From the NCBI GenBank assembly GCA_902567495.1, contig CACFMO010000004.1, positions 1 through 64,000 on the forward strand: 64,000 nucleotides of DNA, in the 5' to 3' direction. Each line of letters starts with the position of its first letter. The first letter of the stretch is position 1. The position numbers and the translations under genes were made by a program. This stretch comes from an uncultured Pelagibacteraceae bacterium (GTDB lineage: Bacteria > Pseudomonadota > Alphaproteobacteria > Pelagibacterales > Pelagibacteraceae). Positions 43,521 through 52,635 of this stretch are shown here, piece by piece. The notes below the pieces were generated by a model. That model worked only from the letters and a program-made list of their open reading frames with translations, was not told where the DNA came from and ran no database searches.

Positions 43521-44591
43521 ATGACGAAATTTTGTAACAGGATTATCAACGGAGAATCTTTAGAAGTTTTAAAAAAAATTCCAAGTAAAACTTTTGATTT
43601 AGTTTTTGCTGACCCTCCTTACAACATGCAAATTGGTCAAAAATTAAAGCGACCCGATAATAGCAAAGTTAATGGTGTTAATGATAAGTGGGATCAATTT
43701 TTAAACTTCAAACATTATGATGAATTTTCCAAGGAGTGGTTAAAAGAATGCAAAAGAATTTTAAAGGACAATGGTTCTATGTGGGTGATAGGCACTTATC
43801 ATAATATTTTCAGACTTGGTTATCATATTCAAAACTTAAATTATTGGATTTTAAATGATGTGATTTGGAGAAAAAATAATCCAATGCCAAATTTTAAAGG
43901 AACGCGATTTACAAATGCACATGAAACATTGATTTGGGCATCAAAAAGTAAAAAATCAAAATACACATTTAATTATCAATCCTTAAAATGCTTAAATGAT
44001 GATTTACAAATGAGATCTGACTGGACGCTTCCAATTTGCAATGGAAAAGAAAGACTGAAAAAAAATGGAAAGAAAATTCATTCAACACAAAAACCTGAGG
44101 CCTTGTTGCATAGAATTATATTAGCAACAACAAATAAAGGTGATTTAATATGTGACCCATTTATAGGTACAGGAACCTCAGCTGTTGTTGCAAAAAAACT
44201 TGGTAGAAAATTTTTTGGAATAGAAAAAGATAAGAAATATTTTAGTGCAGCAAATAAGAGAGTAAATTCAACAAAAATTATTGAAGATAATTATCTTGAT
44301 ACAGTTGAGAATAATAAGTCTAAACCTAGGATACCTTTTGGTTCCTTAGTTGAAATGGGTATAATAAAACCAGGTTCTATTTTATTTGATCAAAAAAGGA
44401 AATTTAACGCCAAAATAATGGCTGATGGAAGTTTAAAACATAAGGGTAATGAAGGATCAATTCACAGAGTAGCGGCTAAAATCATGGGAACCGAAAGTTA
44501 TAATGGCTGGACTTACTGGTATTGCAATATAAAGGGAAACTCAGTTTCTATAGATAATTTGAGACAAAGATTAATATCAAAAAATTCTTAA
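43521..44591 (+). CDS. ccrM: CcrM-like DNA adenine methyltransferase (predicted GANTC specificity)
   Basis: VFADPPYNMQIGQKLKRPDNSKVNGVNDKWDQF; CDPFIGTGTSAVVAKKLGRKFFGIEK; C-terminal RAMA-type domain. Confidence 0.92.
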   Translation: MTKFCNRIINGESLEVLKKIPSKTFDLVFADPPYNMQIGQKLKRPDNSKVNGVNDKWDQFLNFKHYDEFSKEWLKECKRILKDNGSMWVIGTYHNIFRLGYHIQNLNYWILNDVIWRKNNPMPNFKGTRFTNAHETLIWASKSKKSKYTFNYQSLKCLNDDLQMRSDWTLPICNGKERLKKNGKKIHSTQKPEALLHRIILATTNKGDLICDPFIGTGTSAVVAKKLGRKFFGIEKDKKYFSAANKRVNSTKIIEDNYLDTVENNKSKPRIPFGSLVEMGIIKPGSILFDQKRKFNAKIMADGSLKHKGNEGSIHRVAAKIMGTESYNGWTYWYCNIKGNSVSIDNLRQRLISKNS

Positions 44592-45726
44592 TTAGTTGTA
44601 AACTTTTCCAATATAACTATTTAAAAAGATTTTATTTTTTAACATTACTTTTAAAGATTCATTTCTAATCGTTTTTAAGATTGGATTAGAAAAATGGAAT
44701 ATACGATAATTTAATTTAGATCTTCGATTAATAACTTTTGTTCTCTCTAATCTTTTTTTGAAAAAAAGATCTGGAGTATGTTTATTATCTTTAGATAAAA
44801 AATTAAATAATTCATTAGCAGCCTCGATTGACTGAGAGGCGCCCTGAGCCATAGTAGGAGGAAAAGTAAAAAAAGCGTCTCCTATATAAAATAAATTTTC
44901 ATAAATTGATTTTGAGGGTTTTTTTGAAGTATAAATCGGCCAATATTCTAATTTGTTCTCAAAAAGACTTTCTAAATTTTTTATTTTGTGAAATTATTTC
45001 TTTTTTAATTAGTGCTTTCAAATCAATATTATTGGATAATTTTTGACGTATTATACAAACAACGTTTAATTCACCTTTTTTATTAATTGGGTAGATTACG
45101 ATATGTGAATTTTTAAGCATGATTAGGGATATACTGTTTTTATCATAGTTAGACACCGGTAAATTTTTAAGGATTGTTCTTATTGCAATTGATCCATTAT
45201 AGACTGGTTGAATACTTTTGTTTTCTACAATTGATTTTGTATTTGAAAAGACACCATCTGAAATAACTATGAAATCTACCAGATCATTTGTGTTATCTTT
45301 AAAATTAATTAAAAGCTTTTCTTTAATTTGCGAAATTTTTTTTACCTCTTTTCCGAATCTCAGATTATTTGCAAATAATTCATTTTTTAGAAATTCAATT
45401 AAAACTGATCTTTTTAAAGTTGTATACTTAAATTCTTCAGAATTAAATCTTGATAGATTTAAATCACAAATCTTATGATTGTCGCTTGAATAAAAATTTA
45501 AATTAGATGGATTAGAAAATTCTTTATTATCTAAACTGGATAATCCAATTTTATTTAAAATAGAAACGCTATTAGGTGCCAATTGTATTCCATAACCTTC
45601 TTCGAGGCTTAATGTTTTTTCTTTTTCATAAACCATTATTTCAAAATTTAAATTATTTTTAAATAGATTTGCTATAGTCAATCCTGCAATTCCAGAACCT
45701 ATAACTGCAATTTTTTTTTTCATCAA
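44592..45726 (-). pseudogene. FAD-dependent monooxygenase split by a frame break at the A6 run (plus-strand T6 44977..44982)
   Basis: ORF 44959..45726 carries the N-terminal FAD motif GSGIAGLTIANLF. Removing one A restores NKNLESLFENKLEYWPIYTSKKPSKSIYENLFYIGDAFFTFPPTMAQGASQSIEAANELF, joining it to ORF 44592..44852. Confidence 0.85.
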
Positions 45727-46724
45727 TATAAATTCTCTACCTGTTTAAATATTTTTTTTGCGAATGTTGGTGTAAATTCTTTATTATCATATATAGAATA
45801 CCAATCTAAATCTTTTGGAATTTTATTTGAAAATTTGTAATATAAATTAATATTTAATCTTTTATTTGAAATCGAATTCTTGTAATTACACAAAAAATTC
45901 CAATTTTTAAATTTATTTTTTCTTGATTGTTTTTTAATTATTGGCAAACTACATTCCTTTAAAAAACCAATATCATTCTTTTTTGTCAAACCAATTTGTT
46001 TATTTTTATTGAGGTAACAAAAAATATCATAACTTTTTTTATTTGTTTTAATTTTGTCAGTTAATTTTGTATTTTTTCTAGAATTAGAAAATTTGCAAAT
46101 TTTATTAATTGGACAAATATTACAACTAGGTTCTTTTGGCTTACAAATTATAGCTCCAAATTCCATCATTGCCTCAGCAAAATCTGAGTTTCTTTTAGAA
46201 AAGAATAACTTTTTCCTATTTTTTTCAATAATTTTTTCAAAATCAATTTTTTTTTCGTGTTTGTTAAATATTCTAGAGAAAACTCTTTTAACATTCCCAT
46301 CTAAGGCTAATCTTGGTTGATTATACACGAGTGCGAGTAAAATGTTTCCTGTATAATCACCTATCCCAGGAAGTTTTTTTATATCATCTAAAGTTTTAGG
46401 TAGGATTGATTTTTTTTGTTTAGTAACGATTTTTGCTGTAGCCATTAAATTTCTACATCTTCTGTAATAACCTAAACCCTCCCATAACTTAAGAACTTTT
46501 CTTTCACTAGCAGAAGAAAGTTTTTTTAAAGTTTTAATTTCTTTTGTAAATTTCTTAAAATAAGGAATCACAGTTTTTACTTGTGTTTGTTGCAACATAA
46601 ATTCACTCAATAATCTATAATATAGCTTTCTTGGTGAATTATAATGCACTCTCCATGGTAAGACGCGCTTATTATTATCATACCAACTAATTATTTTTTT
46701 TGATAAATTCGTCTTAATATGCAT
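45723..46724 (-). CDS. mutY: A/G-specific adenine glycosylase
   Basis: ILPWRVHYNSPRKLYYRLLSEFMLQQTQVKTVIPYF; LPGIGDYTGNILLALVYNQPRLALDGNVKRVFSR; Fe-S C-x6-C-x2-C-x5-C. Confidence 0.95.
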   Translation of the reverse strand: MHIKTNLSKKIISWYDNNKRVLPWRVHYNSPRKLYYRLLSEFMLQQTQVKTVIPYFKKFTKEIKTLKKLSSASERKVLKLWEGLGYYRRCRNLMATAKIVTKQKKSILPKTLDDIKKLPGIGDYTGNILLALVYNQPRLALDGNVKRVFSRIFNKHEKKIDFEKIIEKNRKKLFFSKRNSDFAEAMMEFGAIICKPKEPSCNICPINKICKFSNSRKNTKLTDKIKTNKKSYDIFCYLNKNKQIGLTKKNDIGFLKECSLPIIKKQSRKNKFKNWNFLCNYKNSISNKRLNINLYYKFSNKIPKDLDWYSIYDNKEFTPTFAKKIFKQVENLY

Positions 46725-47207
46725 GGTAAAAAAGTTTATATTAATAAATCAATGTACTCTATTCAAGGACTTAAGACTGTATCAAATTCTTTGCCGAAAG
46801 GATTAAAAAAAATTTTTAAAAAGGGTGGTCATAATTATAACTCGATAATTGAAAATTGGTCTAATTTAGTCGGAAAGAAAATTTCAAATGTTTGTTACCC
46901 TAAATCTATTAAAACAAATAGAGAACTTAAAGATGGATTATTAATTTTAAACGTGTTTCATGGCGATCAGTTATTTGTTGAATATAATAAAAATGAAATA
47001 ATAGACAAGATTAATGTTTTCTTTGGTTATAAATTTATAAAAGACATAAAACTAGTTTTAATAAAAGAGAAAATAGATAAAGTTAACAAATATAATTTTT
47101 CTAAAGAAGAAAAAAATAAATTCCAAAAAAAAGTTGATAAAATAAATAATGAAAATTTAAAAAAAAATTTGACCAATCTATTAGATGTTTTTAATAAAAA
47201 AAAATAA
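46719..47207 (+). CDS. DUF721 (DciA-like) protein
   Basis: IIENWSNLVGKKISNVCYPKSI...DGLLILNV...; sits between mutY and a dsbA-family gene. Start may be MYSIQG at 46752. Confidence 0.75.
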   Translation: MHGKKVYINKSMYSIQGLKTVSNSLPKGLKKIFKKGGHNYNSIIENWSNLVGKKISNVCYPKSIKTNRELKDGLLILNVFHGDQLFVEYNKNEIIDKINVFFGYKFIKDIKLVLIKEKIDKVNKYNFSKEEKNKFQKKVDKINNENLKKNLTNLLDVFNKKK

Positions 47208-47814
47208 ACCTGAACTTTTAAGTTTCAATTTAATTTTTTCGCTAATTATATTCATTTTGTTTTTTAGTTTAAATTTGAATAGTGAAGAAAATAGGGTTGT
47301 TTTAAAAACAGGAAATCAAAAAGCAAAAGTTGTTGTTGAGGTTTTTTCATCTTTAACATGCCCTCACTGTGCAAATTTCCATAACAAAGTTTTTTTAAAT
47401 TTAGATAAAGAATTTATCAGTAACGGAAAGGTAAGGTATGAGCACCATGGTTTCCCTTTAGATTTAGCAGCATTGAATGCTGAAAAAATTCTAGGCTGCG
47501 TTGAAAGCAGGGAGTCAAAATTAAATTTATTAAATGAGCTTTACAAAAAACAAGATACTTGGGCAAGTGGTTCAGATATTAACAGTATTAATCAGAAAAT
47601 CTTTAAAATTTCAAATAATTACGGACTGAATAATGATAAAAATAATAGTTGTTTAAATGATCAAAATTTAGAAGATGAAATTTTAAATGGGAGAATAAAT
47701 GCAAATAAAAAATATTCTATTGAGGCAACTCCTACAATTTTCATCAACGAAAAAAAATATAATGGAAATCACAATTACGAAGATTTTAAAAAGGAAATTT
47801 TAAAATTTCTTTAA
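47185..47814 (+). CDS. DsbA-family thioredoxin-like protein
   Basis: VEVFSSLTCPHCANFHNKVF; YEHHGFPLDLAALNAEKILGC; ATPTIFINEKKYNG. Confidence 0.88.
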   Translation: MFLIKKNKPELLSFNLIFSLIIFILFFSLNLNSEENRVVLKTGNQKAKVVVEVFSSLTCPHCANFHNKVFLNLDKEFISNGKVRYEHHGFPLDLAALNAEKILGCVESRESKLNLLNELYKKQDTWASGSDINSINQKIFKISNNYGLNNDKNNSCLNDQNLEDEILNGRINANKKYSIEATPTIFINEKKYNGNHNYEDFKKEILKFL

Positions 47815-47817
47815 AAT

Positions 47818-50256
47818 ATGGAATTTAAAAAACTTGAACTTTCAGGATTTAAATCATTTTTTGATAGAACAAATTTTTTTATAGAGAGTGGTCTCACAGG
47901 TATTGTTGGGCCAAACGGATGCGGTAAATCTAATATTGTAGAAGCACTTCGATGGTGTATGGGGGAGACTTCTGCAAAAAGTATGCGTGGTTCAGGTATG
48001 GAAGATGTAATTTTCTCAGGTACTTCAAATAGACCTCAAAAAAATATTTCGGAAGTAACTATCACAATAGATAATTCGAAAAAACAGGGACAAGGTCGGT
48101 TCATAGATTTAGATGAAATACAAATTAAAAGGAAAATAGAGCGAGACAAGGGTTCAAAATATTTTATTAATGGTAAAGAGGTTAGAGCCAAAGATGCACA
48201 AACTTTTTTTGCAGATCTTTCAACCGGTGCTCATTCACCATCAATGATAAGCCAGGGAAGAATTGGAATGATTGTAACTGCAAAACCGTCTGAGAGAAAA
48301 TCTGTATTAGAAGAAGCAGCAGGTATATCAGGAATACACATAAGAAGACATGAGGCAGAAACTAGACTTAACGCTGCAGAAAATAACTTAAGAAGGGCAG
48401 ATGAGCTTAAGAAACAACAAGAAAAACAATTAGACAACCTAAAAAAACAGGCGGAGGAAGCAACAAAGTACAGAGATTTTTCAGAAAAAATTAAATCCTC
48501 TGAAGCCGCTCTATATTATTTAAAAATTCAAAATATTGAAAAAGAGAAAACTCAATTAAAAGATGATTCTTCAAACATAAACACACAAATAAGTTCATTA
48601 AAAAATACAATAGATAATACAAACTCACTGCTTGAAGAAGAAAATAGAAAACTACAGCCTTTGAAAGACAAAAAAATAGAAAATCTTTCTAGACTACAAA
48701 AAATTAATTTGGAGATCACAAATTTACAAAAGGAAGAGGAAAGAATTAAAGATCTTAACAAAAAAATTCAGAATAATTTGAGAACTATAGACTCTGACTT
48801 GGAAAGAGAGAAAAGTATTTCTTTAGATGCTTCTTTAAATGAAAAAAGAATGCTAGAGGAAAAAAATGAACTTTTGAAAACAGAAAAAGAACTTTTTGAC
48901 ATAGAAAACAAGTCAAAGTTAGATCTTGATGCATCTAGCGGAAAGCTCCAAAAATTACAAACTCAATTAAATAATTTAATAAACGAAATTGGAACATACA
49001 TTGATAGTGACAGAAAACTTTCCAAGGAAATTTTTGAAGAACTTAAACAATTAATAAATAAAATAACATCAAGTCAAGAAGAGTATGCAATATATTTTGG
49101 TAAAAATGAAACTATTAAAAGTGACTCTATTAAAAGAAAAGAAAGGATCAATAATATTGATCAAGAACTTGAAAATTGGAAGGATTTAAAACTTAATTCG
49201 GAAAAAATGGTTTTAGAGTTAAATGAAAGACGGAAAAAATTAAGTATTGAATTAGAAGAAAATCAAAAAAATCCAGAAAAAATTGCGATTAATAAGGGAC
49301 AAAATTTACAAAATTTGGAAAATACGAAAAAACAAAGTGAGGAGTTAGAAGTTGAAATAGAAAGTGCTGAAACAAGGTTTAATTCAATTAATGAGGAACT
49401 AAAATCTCTACAAGAGAAATTTGCAGTTTTAAGAGAAAATAAAGCAAGATTTGAGGCTACGGTAGAGGGTATTGATCAAAGAAAAATGGATTTGATTTAT
49501 GTTGTTAAAAAAGAGTTAAAAATTGAAAATATAAATAACTTATTTTCAATAACGGGATTCACAGATCCTGAAAAATTGCCATCAATAGATGAGCAAGAAG
49601 TTAATTTATCTGAATTAAAAAAAAGCAGGGATGCATTAGGTTCTGTAAATTTAAGAGCAGATTTAGAAACTGAAAAATTTAAAGTCACAATAAAAAAAAT
49701 GGAGGAGGATAGAGCTGACTTAGTATCAGCAATAGTTAAACTTAAATCAAGCATAAATGAACTTAATCAAAAAGGTCGTGAAAGACTTTTAGATGCGTTT
49801 TCAAAAATTAACAAAAAATTTAATGAAGTTTATGTGAAACTCTTTAATGGAGGTAACGCTAAACTTGAGTTGGTGGACTCTGAGGACCCGTTAGAAGCAG
49901 GTCTAGAAATGTTAGTTTCTCCTCCAGGAAAAAGATTGCAATCAATAACTTTATTGTCTGGAGGTGAACAAGCTTTAACAGCTTTATCATTAGTATTCGC
50001 AATATTCTTAACAAACCCTTCTCCAATTTGTGTATTGGATGAGGTTGATGCACCATTAGACGATGCAAACGTAACCCGTTTTTGCTCGCTTTTAGAAGAA
50101 CTTACAAACATCACAAAAACAAAGTTCGTTATTATAACTCATCATGCCTTAACTATGTCTAAAATGAATAGACTTTATGGTGTTACAATGCCTGAAAAAG
50201 GTATTAGTAAATTAGTGGCTGTAAACTTGGAGAGAGCTGAAGAACTAGTCGCATAA
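47818..50256 (+). CDS. smc: Chromosome segregation protein SMC, short (812 aa), no recognisable hinge
   Basis: N-head KLELSGFKSFFDRTNF...GIVGPNGCGKSNIVEALRWCMGE; C-head LLSGGEQALTALSLVFAIFLTNPSPICVLDEVDAPLDDANVTRFC. Confidence 0.93.
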   Translation: MEFKKLELSGFKSFFDRTNFFIESGLTGIVGPNGCGKSNIVEALRWCMGETSAKSMRGSGMEDVIFSGTSNRPQKNISEVTITIDNSKKQGQGRFIDLDEIQIKRKIERDKGSKYFINGKEVRAKDAQTFFADLSTGAHSPSMISQGRIGMIVTAKPSERKSVLEEAAGISGIHIRRHEAETRLNAAENNLRRADELKKQQEKQLDNLKKQAEEATKYRDFSEKIKSSEAALYYLKIQNIEKEKTQLKDDSSNINTQISSLKNTIDNTNSLLEEENRKLQPLKDKKIENLSRLQKINLEITNLQKEEERIKDLNKKIQNNLRTIDSDLEREKSISLDASLNEKRMLEEKNELLKTEKELFDIENKSKLDLDASSGKLQKLQTQLNNLINEIGTYIDSDRKLSKEIFEELKQLINKITSSQEEYAIYFGKNETIKSDSIKRKERINNIDQELENWKDLKLNSEKMVLELNERRKKLSIELEENQKNPEKIAINKGQNLQNLENTKKQSEELEVEIESAETRFNSINEELKSLQEKFAVLRENKARFEATVEGIDQRKMDLIYVVKKELKIENINNLFSITGFTDPEKLPSIDEQEVNLSELKKSRDALGSVNLRADLETEKFKVTIKKMEEDRADLVSAIVKLKSSINELNQKGRERLLDAFSKINKKFNEVYVKLFNGGNAKLELVDSEDPLEAGLEMLVSPPGKRLQSITLLSGGEQALTALSLVFAIFLTNPSPICVLDEVDAPLDDANVTRFCSLLEELTNITKTKFVIITHHALTMSKMNRLYGVTMPEKGISKLVAVNLERAEELVA

Positions 50257-50263
50257 AAAATTA

Positions 50264-50551
50264 ATGACAAAGCAAGATGATTTAGAAACTCGCCTTAAAA
50301 TTGCAAAATCTAAATTAGAAATTAAACACTCAAAAGCCGATACAAAAAAAGGTGCTTTTCTTGGAAATGCATTTAAATTAGGTACTGAGCTTGTTGCCGC
50401 AGTTGCAGTGGGATCAATTATTGGGTTTATTTTAGATAATTGGTTTGGTACTAAACCATTACTGATAATTTTGTTTTTTCTTTTTGGCTCCGCAGCCGGG
50501 ATATACAACGTTATAAAAACAGCAAAGAAGATGCAAGAAAACAAGGAATAA
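50264..50551 (+). CDS. atpI: ATP synthase assembly protein AtpI family
   Basis: Two TM segments, GSIIGFILDNWFGTKPLLIILFFLFGSAAGIYNV; upstream of atpB. Confidence 0.85.
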   Translation: MTKQDDLETRLKIAKSKLEIKHSKADTKKGAFLGNAFKLGTELVAAVAVGSIIGFILDNWFGTKPLLIILFFLFGSAAGIYNVIKTAKKMQENKE

Positions 50552-50554
50552 ATT

Positions 50555-51289
50555 ATGGCTACTAACCCAATGCATCAGTTCAACGTTTACAAAATTGGAC
50601 CTGAAATTAAAATCAATGGTATAGATTTGTCATTTACAAATGCAAGTCTATTCATGCTAATTAGTGCAATTTCTATATCCATTTTTTTATTATTAGGAAC
50701 AAAAGACAAAAAAATTATTCCTGGAAAATTTCAACTATTATCAGAGATACTTTACAATTTTATTTCCAAAATGATAAGCGATACCGCAGGTAAAAAAGCA
50801 AAACCATACTTTCCATTTATTTTTAGCCTTTTCATATTCGTATTGTTCTGCAATATGGTAGGTATGTTGCCATATTCTTTTACAGTAACAAGTCATATAA
50901 TTGTGACTTTAGCATTTGCTATGTTTATTTTTATTGGAGTTACTATTTTGGGTTTTGTAATTCATGGTTTCAAATATTTGAAAATTTTTGTTCCTAGTGG
51001 CGTACCGGTAGTTTTATTACCTATTATTATGATAATTGAAATTATATCTTATTTGAGCAGACCAGTTAGTTTATCAGTGAGATTATTTGCCAATATGATG
51101 GCAGGTCACACAATGTTGAAGGTTTTTGGTGGATTTGTTATTAGTCTTGGTTTAGTTGCTGGTTGGTTACCGCTCACTTTTTCTGTTGCCCTTACAGGTT
51201 TAGAAATTTTAGTAGCATTTTTACAAGCTTATGTTTTTGCAATTTTAACATGCATTTATTTAAATGACGCGTTAAATTTACATCACTAA
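50555..51289 (+). CDS. atpB: F0F1 ATP synthase subunit a
   Basis: LSVRLFANMMAGHTMLKVF; LEILVAFLQAYVFAILTCIYLNDA. Confidence 0.97.
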   Translation: MATNPMHQFNVYKIGPEIKINGIDLSFTNASLFMLISAISISIFLLLGTKDKKIIPGKFQLLSEILYNFISKMISDTAGKKAKPYFPFIFSLFIFVLFCNMVGMLPYSFTVTSHIIVTLAFAMFIFIGVTILGFVIHGFKYLKIFVPSGVPVVLLPIIMIIEIISYLSRPVSLSVRLFANMMAGHTMLKVFGGFVISLGLVAGWLPLTFSVALTGLEILVAFLQAYVFAILTCIYLNDALNLHH

Positions 51290-51309
51290 CAATAAAAAAA
51301 GGAGGAAAC

Positions 51310-51537
51310 ATGGAACTAGAAGCAGCAAAGATGATTGGCGCAGGATTAGCTGCCATTGCATTAGCTGGTGCTGGTGTTGGTATCGGATTAATATTTGGAA
51401 ATTATTTATCTGGTGCTATGAGGAACCCATCAGCTGCTCAAAAGCAATTTCCTAATTTACTTTTAGGATTTGCTTTGGCAGAGGCAACTGGACTTTTCGG
51501 GCTGGTTGTTGCTTTAATAATACTTTTTGCATTTTAG
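51310..51537 (+). CDS. atpE: F0F1 ATP synthase subunit c
   Basis: GAGLAAIALAGAGVGIGLIFGNYLSGAMRNPSA...GFALAEATGLFGLVVALIILFAF; strong AGGAGG SD just upstream. Confidence 0.97.
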   Translation: MELEAAKMIGAGLAAIALAGAGVGIGLIFGNYLSGAMRNPSAAQKQFPNLLLGFALAEATGLFGLVVALIILFAF

Positions 51538-51552
51538 TAAAAAGGAAAAAGC

Positions 51553-52125
51553 ATGATTAAAATTATAAGTTTAACAACTTCATTGTTGTTAACTTTAAAT
51601 ACTGTATTTGCTGCTGAGGCTGGTATGCCTCAGCTAGACCCAACTTATTGGGCATCTCAGGTATTTTGGTTAACTATAATTTTTTCAGCAATTTACTTTT
51701 TAATAGCAAAAATTTTTGTGCCAAAAATAAAAGTAAATATTGATGCTAGAGAAAGTCAGATAAGAAAAGATATTGACGAAGCAAATTCTCTTAAGGAAGA
51801 GGCTGATAAGAAACTACAAAAATATAACAGTCTTATTGATGAGGCTAAGCTAGAGGCCAGAAAAATATTATCTGAAGGTCGAAAAAAAATTAATGAGGAT
51901 ATACAGGCAAAGAAAGATCAGATCGAAAAAGATATTCAAAAAGAAACTTTTGGTGCTACCAAAGAAATCGAAAAATTTAAAATAAATTCCCTAAATAAAG
52001 TAAATGTTATTTCTGAAGAAATAATATCTGAGATTATTCAAGATATTTTTAAAGAAGATTTAAATAAAAGCAGTATAAAAGCGACAGTTTCAGAAGTTAT
52101 GAAAGAGAGAAAAAATCAAATATGA
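51553..52125 (+). CDS. F0F1 ATP synthase subunit b'
   Basis: MPQLDPTYWASQVFWLTIIFSAIYFLIAKIFVPKIKVNIDARESQI. Confidence 0.93.
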   Translation: MIKIISLTTSLLLTLNTVFAAEAGMPQLDPTYWASQVFWLTIIFSAIYFLIAKIFVPKIKVNIDARESQIRKDIDEANSLKEEADKKLQKYNSLIDEAKLEARKILSEGRKKINEDIQAKKDQIEKDIQKETFGATKEIEKFKINSLNKVNVISEEIISEIIQDIFKEDLNKSSIKATVSEVMKERKNQI

Positions 52126-52619
52126 ACTTTGATGCTACATTTTGGGTTGCGGTCTCTTTCTTTTTATTTGTGGGAGTTTTGCTATATTTTAAAGTTCCCC
52201 AAAAAATATTTGCAACATTAGATGAAAGTATAAACAAGATTAAAAAAGATATAGAAGAAGCTGAAAAATTAAAAGAAGAAGCCAAGAACATTCTTAGCGA
52301 TTATGAAGCTAGATTAGATAAGTCTAAGGTTGAGATTGATCTTATGATTAAAAATGCCCAAAAAGAGTCTGATGCTAATATTATTAAAACCAATGATCAA
52401 TTTCATAAAATATTTGAAAATAGAAAAAAAATGGCAGAGGAAAAAATAAAACAGATGAAACTTCAAGCAACAAAAGATATTAAAAATTATTCTGTTGAAG
52501 TTGCGATAATTGCACTGGAAAAAATCATTAAAAATTCTATCGATAAGAAAAAGCTTGATAAAATTTATGATTCAAGCGTCAATGAGGCAAAAAAAATTTT
52601 AAAAAACAAATCAATCTAG
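52122..52619 (+). CDS. atpF: F0F1 ATP synthase subunit b
   Basis: DATFWVAVSFFLFVGVLLYFKVPQKIFATLDESINKIKKDIEEAEKLKEEA. Confidence 0.93.
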   Translation: MNFDATFWVAVSFFLFVGVLLYFKVPQKIFATLDESINKIKKDIEEAEKLKEEAKNILSDYEARLDKSKVEIDLMIKNAQKESDANIIKTNDQFHKIFENRKKMAEEKIKQMKLQATKDIKNYSVEVAIIALEKIIKNSIDKKKLDKIYDSSVNEAKKILKNKSI

Positions 52620-52635
52620 CGTAAGATCACTATCT

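Noticed and set aside
49830-50114. Antisense ORFs opposite the SMC C-terminal head
   Set aside because: Overlap a conserved ATPase domain; no independent support.
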